This document shows positions 31,434-33,379 of a stretch of DNA of 33,379 nt, one piece after another (position 1 is the first letter of the stretch; each line of letters starts with the position of its first letter). Source of the DNA: Schleiferiaceae bacterium (lineage in GTDB: Bacteria > Bacteroidota > Bacteroidia > Flavobacteriales > Schleiferiaceae); contig JAIULY010000012.1 of NCBI GenBank assembly GCA_022565875.1, forward strand, positions 1-33,379, in the 5' to 3' direction. The notes under the pieces are model-generated. The model was not told the DNA's origin, ran no database searches, and worked only from the letters and a program-made list of their open reading frames with translations. Made by a program: the position numbers and the translations under genes.

Positions 31434-32948
31434 TTATAAACTTAAATTTTCGCTAATGATTTCTTCGGCTGCTTTGAATGCTACTTGATGATTAAGTTTT
31501 GCATTTGTTCCCCAAGTCAGTTTTTGAAAAAGTTCTTCATCATTTGTTATTCTTGTTGCCAAAGGCTTTGCTAATTTAAATTCTTCATTGTTTGCAATAA
31601 CGCTTGAGCTATCATATTGACTTAATAGAACACTCCAGCTTACGAAAAGTGCTTTATTTATTAATTGCCTTCTTGCTCCAGGTTCTAAATGTTCTTCAAG
31701 AGATTTCCTAAAAGCATATTGGCCAAATAAATGATAGGCATTTCGCATAGCATTATCAAATAGTATAACATAATTACTATAGTCAGCAGATTTATCTTTG
31801 CTTAATTGTTCTGTAATCGTATTTAATTCTGAGTCGATATTACCACTATAGTTTGAAAGTGTTTTGTCTACCTGATATTTTCTATGGAACAATATAAAAC
31901 GCAAAGCCAATTCCTGGGATTCCATTCTTACATCTTTAACACTCCAACCCGTTGCTTCCTTAAAAAATGGTGAGTTTGCCATTTCTCTTAAAGCATCACG
32001 TAAAGGACGACTAGCTAAGCAATTTCTTATCTCTTGAGCGTTTAGTGGTTGACCACCTGTATTTATTCTTCTAAATATGTCATATTTCAATTTAAAAGGA
32101 GAGGATGGGTCAATTACATTTACAGTAATATTGGTCATATTTAACCATCTAAAATACTTAGCATCGATAGCAGATTTTCCATTTTCTGATTTATCTTTAT
32201 TTTTTGATGAGTAATATTTTCCTCCACATTTTTCTTGTAAGTATTCAAGATTGTTTAAGCGAAATTTGTTGTTCATAAAATCTCGAATTGTACTTAAACG
32301 TTGCAACCCATCAACAACAGAAATTCTGCCATCTTCATCTTGTGCGAAATAAAATATTGGCAGTGGTATTCGAAGTAAAATAGATTCTATTAGCCTTGAC
32401 TTTCGCAAATCATCCCAAACTAAATTTCTTTGAAAATCAGGTGTTAAGTCTATATCCTCTAATTCCATCATATCATACACCTGACGTAATGAAAGTTGTT
32501 TGGTATCTACTCTTATTTTTTCTGGGTCATAAGGAACGTCTTCTGGTTCGTCATCTAATTCGGTTTCTTCTGTACCCAAAGAAGCCTCAACAGGATTTAA
32601 TTGAAGCAACAGTTCTTCCAACTTGCTTCTTAATATATCATTATCTAAATCAATTTCAACATCTCTATCAACTATAATAAATTGATTCTCTCTTAATTCT
32701 AGTTTGAGATAAACTTTACCTCCATCTTTAGCATCAACAAACCTGTAAATGTTTATTTCGTCAGGTTTATCTTTAAAGTTTAATGCTTTTAGCAGTTTAT
32801 CTTCACCTGATTTTAGTCTAATATTTAATTCCATTTTTCGATTATTTGAATTTACAAATATATGGCTATTTCTGCCTTCATCAATTTTAGGATATCGGCT
32901 TATTCGTTGTCCAGTTGAAATTTGGTCTGTATTTTGGTCACTTGTCAA
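31434..32948 (-). CDS. DUF262 (ParB/GmrS-like) domain protein
   Basis: A 504-residue protein beginning at a TTG codon. An N-terminal extension of about 150 residues, rich in acidic residues near 125-145, precedes a DUF262 domain: LTPDFQRNLVWDDLRKSRLIESILLRIPLPIFYF (168-201), then VVDGLQRLSTIRDF (211-224). DGLQR replaces the commoner DGQQR of this ParB-like nucleotide-hydrolysing/nuclease family (as in GmrSD and SspE). A helical C-terminal region (about 300-500) follows; no HNH/DUF1524 nuclease is seen. It is the first gene of the cassette. Ten codons upstream an in-frame ATG (32978) opens MSKNKKQ but is cut by TAA at 32957-32955, so either TTG is the true start or the N-terminus has a nonsense change. 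Confidence 0.9.
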   Translation of the reverse strand: MTSDQNTDQISTGQRISRYPKIDEGRNSHIFVNSNNRKMELNIRLKSGEDKLLKALNFKDKPDEINIYRFVDAKDGGKVYLKLELRENQFIIVDRDVEIDLDNDILRSKLEELLLQLNPVEASLGTEETELDDEPEDVPYDPEKIRVDTKQLSLRQVYDMMELEDIDLTPDFQRNLVWDDLRKSRLIESILLRIPLPIFYFAQDEDGRISVVDGLQRLSTIRDFMNNKFRLNNLEYLQEKCGGKYYSSKNKDKSENGKSAIDAKYFRWLNMTNITVNVIDPSSPFKLKYDIFRRINTGGQPLNAQEIRNCLASRPLRDALREMANSPFFKEATGWSVKDVRMESQELALRFILFHRKYQVDKTLSNYSGNIDSELNTITEQLSKDKSADYSNYVILFDNAMRNAYHLFGQYAFRKSLEEHLEPGARRQLINKALFVSWSVLLSQYDSSSVIANNEEFKLAKPLATRITNDEELFQKLTWGTNAKLNHQVAFKAAEEIISENLSL

Positions 32949-32992
32949 AATGGTTTACTGTTTCTTGTTTTTAGACATTTTTTTTGTTGTGT

Positions 32993-33019
32993 CGCTATCT
33001 TAATGCACCTGTTGCCAAC
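32993..33019 (+). repeat. Right copy of the CGCTAT...CTGTTG boundary motif
   Basis: CGCTATCTTAATGCAC followed by CTGTTGCCAAC, same orientation as the left copy at 29247-29275. It lies just upstream of the DUF262 gene. Confidence 0.55.
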
Positions 33020-33020
33020 G

Positions 33021-33107
33021 CCAAATACCCTACATTTTGAAAGCATCAGTATAACCAAATCAATACCTACGCCCCCCCTTAAACACCTTACATTCTAAAG
33101 ACATCCG
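33021..33107 (+). repeat. Right pair of degenerate CCTACATTT repeats (R3, R4)
   Basis: CCAAATA (33021-33027), R3 33028-33049 (CCCTACATTTTGAAAGCATC...) and R4 33086-33107 (CCTTACATTCTAAAG then ACATCCG). R4 resembles R2 across its whole length, with one base deleted. Spacing R3-R4 is 58 bases against about 65 for R1-R2. Confidence 0.6.
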
Positions 33108-33164
33108 CGGAAGCGATTAAGATTCTTTATCAACATCAAAATCATTGCGATTGCAGAAAACATA

Positions 33165-33205
33165 CCTGTATACCAAACTAGTGTCTTTTTGGGGACATAT
33201 ACAGG
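33165..33205. repeat. Inverted repeat with a fifth related repeat
   Basis: CCTGTATA (33165-33172) and TATACAGG (33198-33205) are exact inverted repeats. The interval between them contains CTTTTTGGGGACAT, which resembles the core of R2 (ATTTTTGGAGACAT). Confidence 0.5.
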
Positions 33206-33261
33206 ATGAAGCAAGAAAAAACACATACACCCACACACTGTCGACCTTCGGATGCTGCTCT

Positions 33262-33379
33262 TTAAATGACAACCTTACCCCTAACCTGTTCTAGTTCTTG
33301 ACTCAGGGCGTCCCACTGCTCTAGTAACTGTTCTAACTTTTTCTTATCTGATTCGTACGCAACAAAAAAATCAGGATTA
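33262..33379 (-). CDS. Probable ABC-F ATPase, C-terminal end only
   Basis: Only the last 38 codons and the TAA (33264-33262) are inside the window; the gene begins beyond the right edge. The peptide NPDFFVAYESDKKKLEQLLEQ continuing WDALSQELEQVRGKVVI is an amphipathic coiled-coil tail. The W-x-x-L-x-x-E-L-E ending is typical of the C-terminus of ABC-F ribosome-associated ATPases (Uup/EttA type). The segment is too short to exclude another coiled-coil protein. It marks the return to ordinary chromosome after the island. Confidence 0.5.
   Translation of the reverse strand, partial: NPDFFVAYESDKKKLEQLLEQWDALSQELEQVRGKVVI

Noticed and set aside
29265-33019. Integron attC-like sites suggested by GTTGGC and GCCAAC at the cassette edges
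   Set aside because: The sequences do not fit the GTTRRRY / RYYYAAC core pair, no paired inner boxes were seen, and there is no integron integrase in the window.
1-33379. CRISPR array, insertion sequence or prophage genes
   Set aside because: No regularly spaced repeats, transposase, integrase or phage structural genes were seen on either strand.

Overview
The window is chromosomal DNA of a Bacteroidota bacterium. Several signs agree: a type IX secretion protein (PorQ) next to cmk, a secreted peptidase with a type IX C-terminal sorting tail, menaquinone synthesis (menB), lipoproteins with SKDDD-like tails, and promoters carrying the phylum's -7 element TAnnTTTG in place of a sigma-70 -10 box. 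I cannot place it to genus.

Layout. 1-3505 (minus strand): a membrane-anchored coiled-coil protein of unknown function, menB, porQ, and cmk running off the left edge. 3627-8813 (plus): comF, a DUF1573 protein with a strong terminator, a PLP aminotransferase overlapping murB, a small Cys-rich membrane protein, a MarC-family protein and grpE. dnaJ follows at 8841 and has lost half of its zinc-binding motifs. 10075-16267 (plus): dapD, then a tightly overlapping run of three glycosyltransferases and a small membrane protein, then cca (TTG start) overlapping a pRiA4b ORF-3-like gene. 16327-18362 (minus): an AT-rich gene for an AlbA_2/Schlafen-type ATP-binding protein beside tRNA-Arg(CCU). 18397-22862: a lipoprotein esterase, a secreted M28 peptidase, elbB, a small coiled-coil protein and a DUF202 membrane protein. 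22884-24179: two adjacent lipoproteins that look like the two halves of one beta-propeller family. 24210-28730: a RamB-like regulator divergent from aceB-aceA (glyoxylate shunt), with two near-identical 12-bp palindromes placed on the two opposing promoters.

The right end (28785-33261) is an AT-rich accessory island. A compact three-gene operon on the minus strand encodes a DUF262 (ParB/GmrS-like) protein, a DUF3696-type AAA ATPase and a 267-residue protein I do not recognise. It is bracketed by degenerate repeats, present in the same orientation on both sides. This is the best candidate for a defence system: the DUF262 + DUF3696 pair resembles what I recall of the three-gene Menshen anti-phage system, but I could not verify that here. 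The last 118 bases hold the C-terminus of what is probably an ABC-F ATPase.

The glyoxylate locus forms a self-contained regulatory unit. The core genes (cell wall, lysine/peptidoglycan precursor, LPS glycosylation, chaperones, tRNA maturation) are ordinary chromosomal neighbours. The AlbA_2 gene and the right-hand cassette look like later additions.
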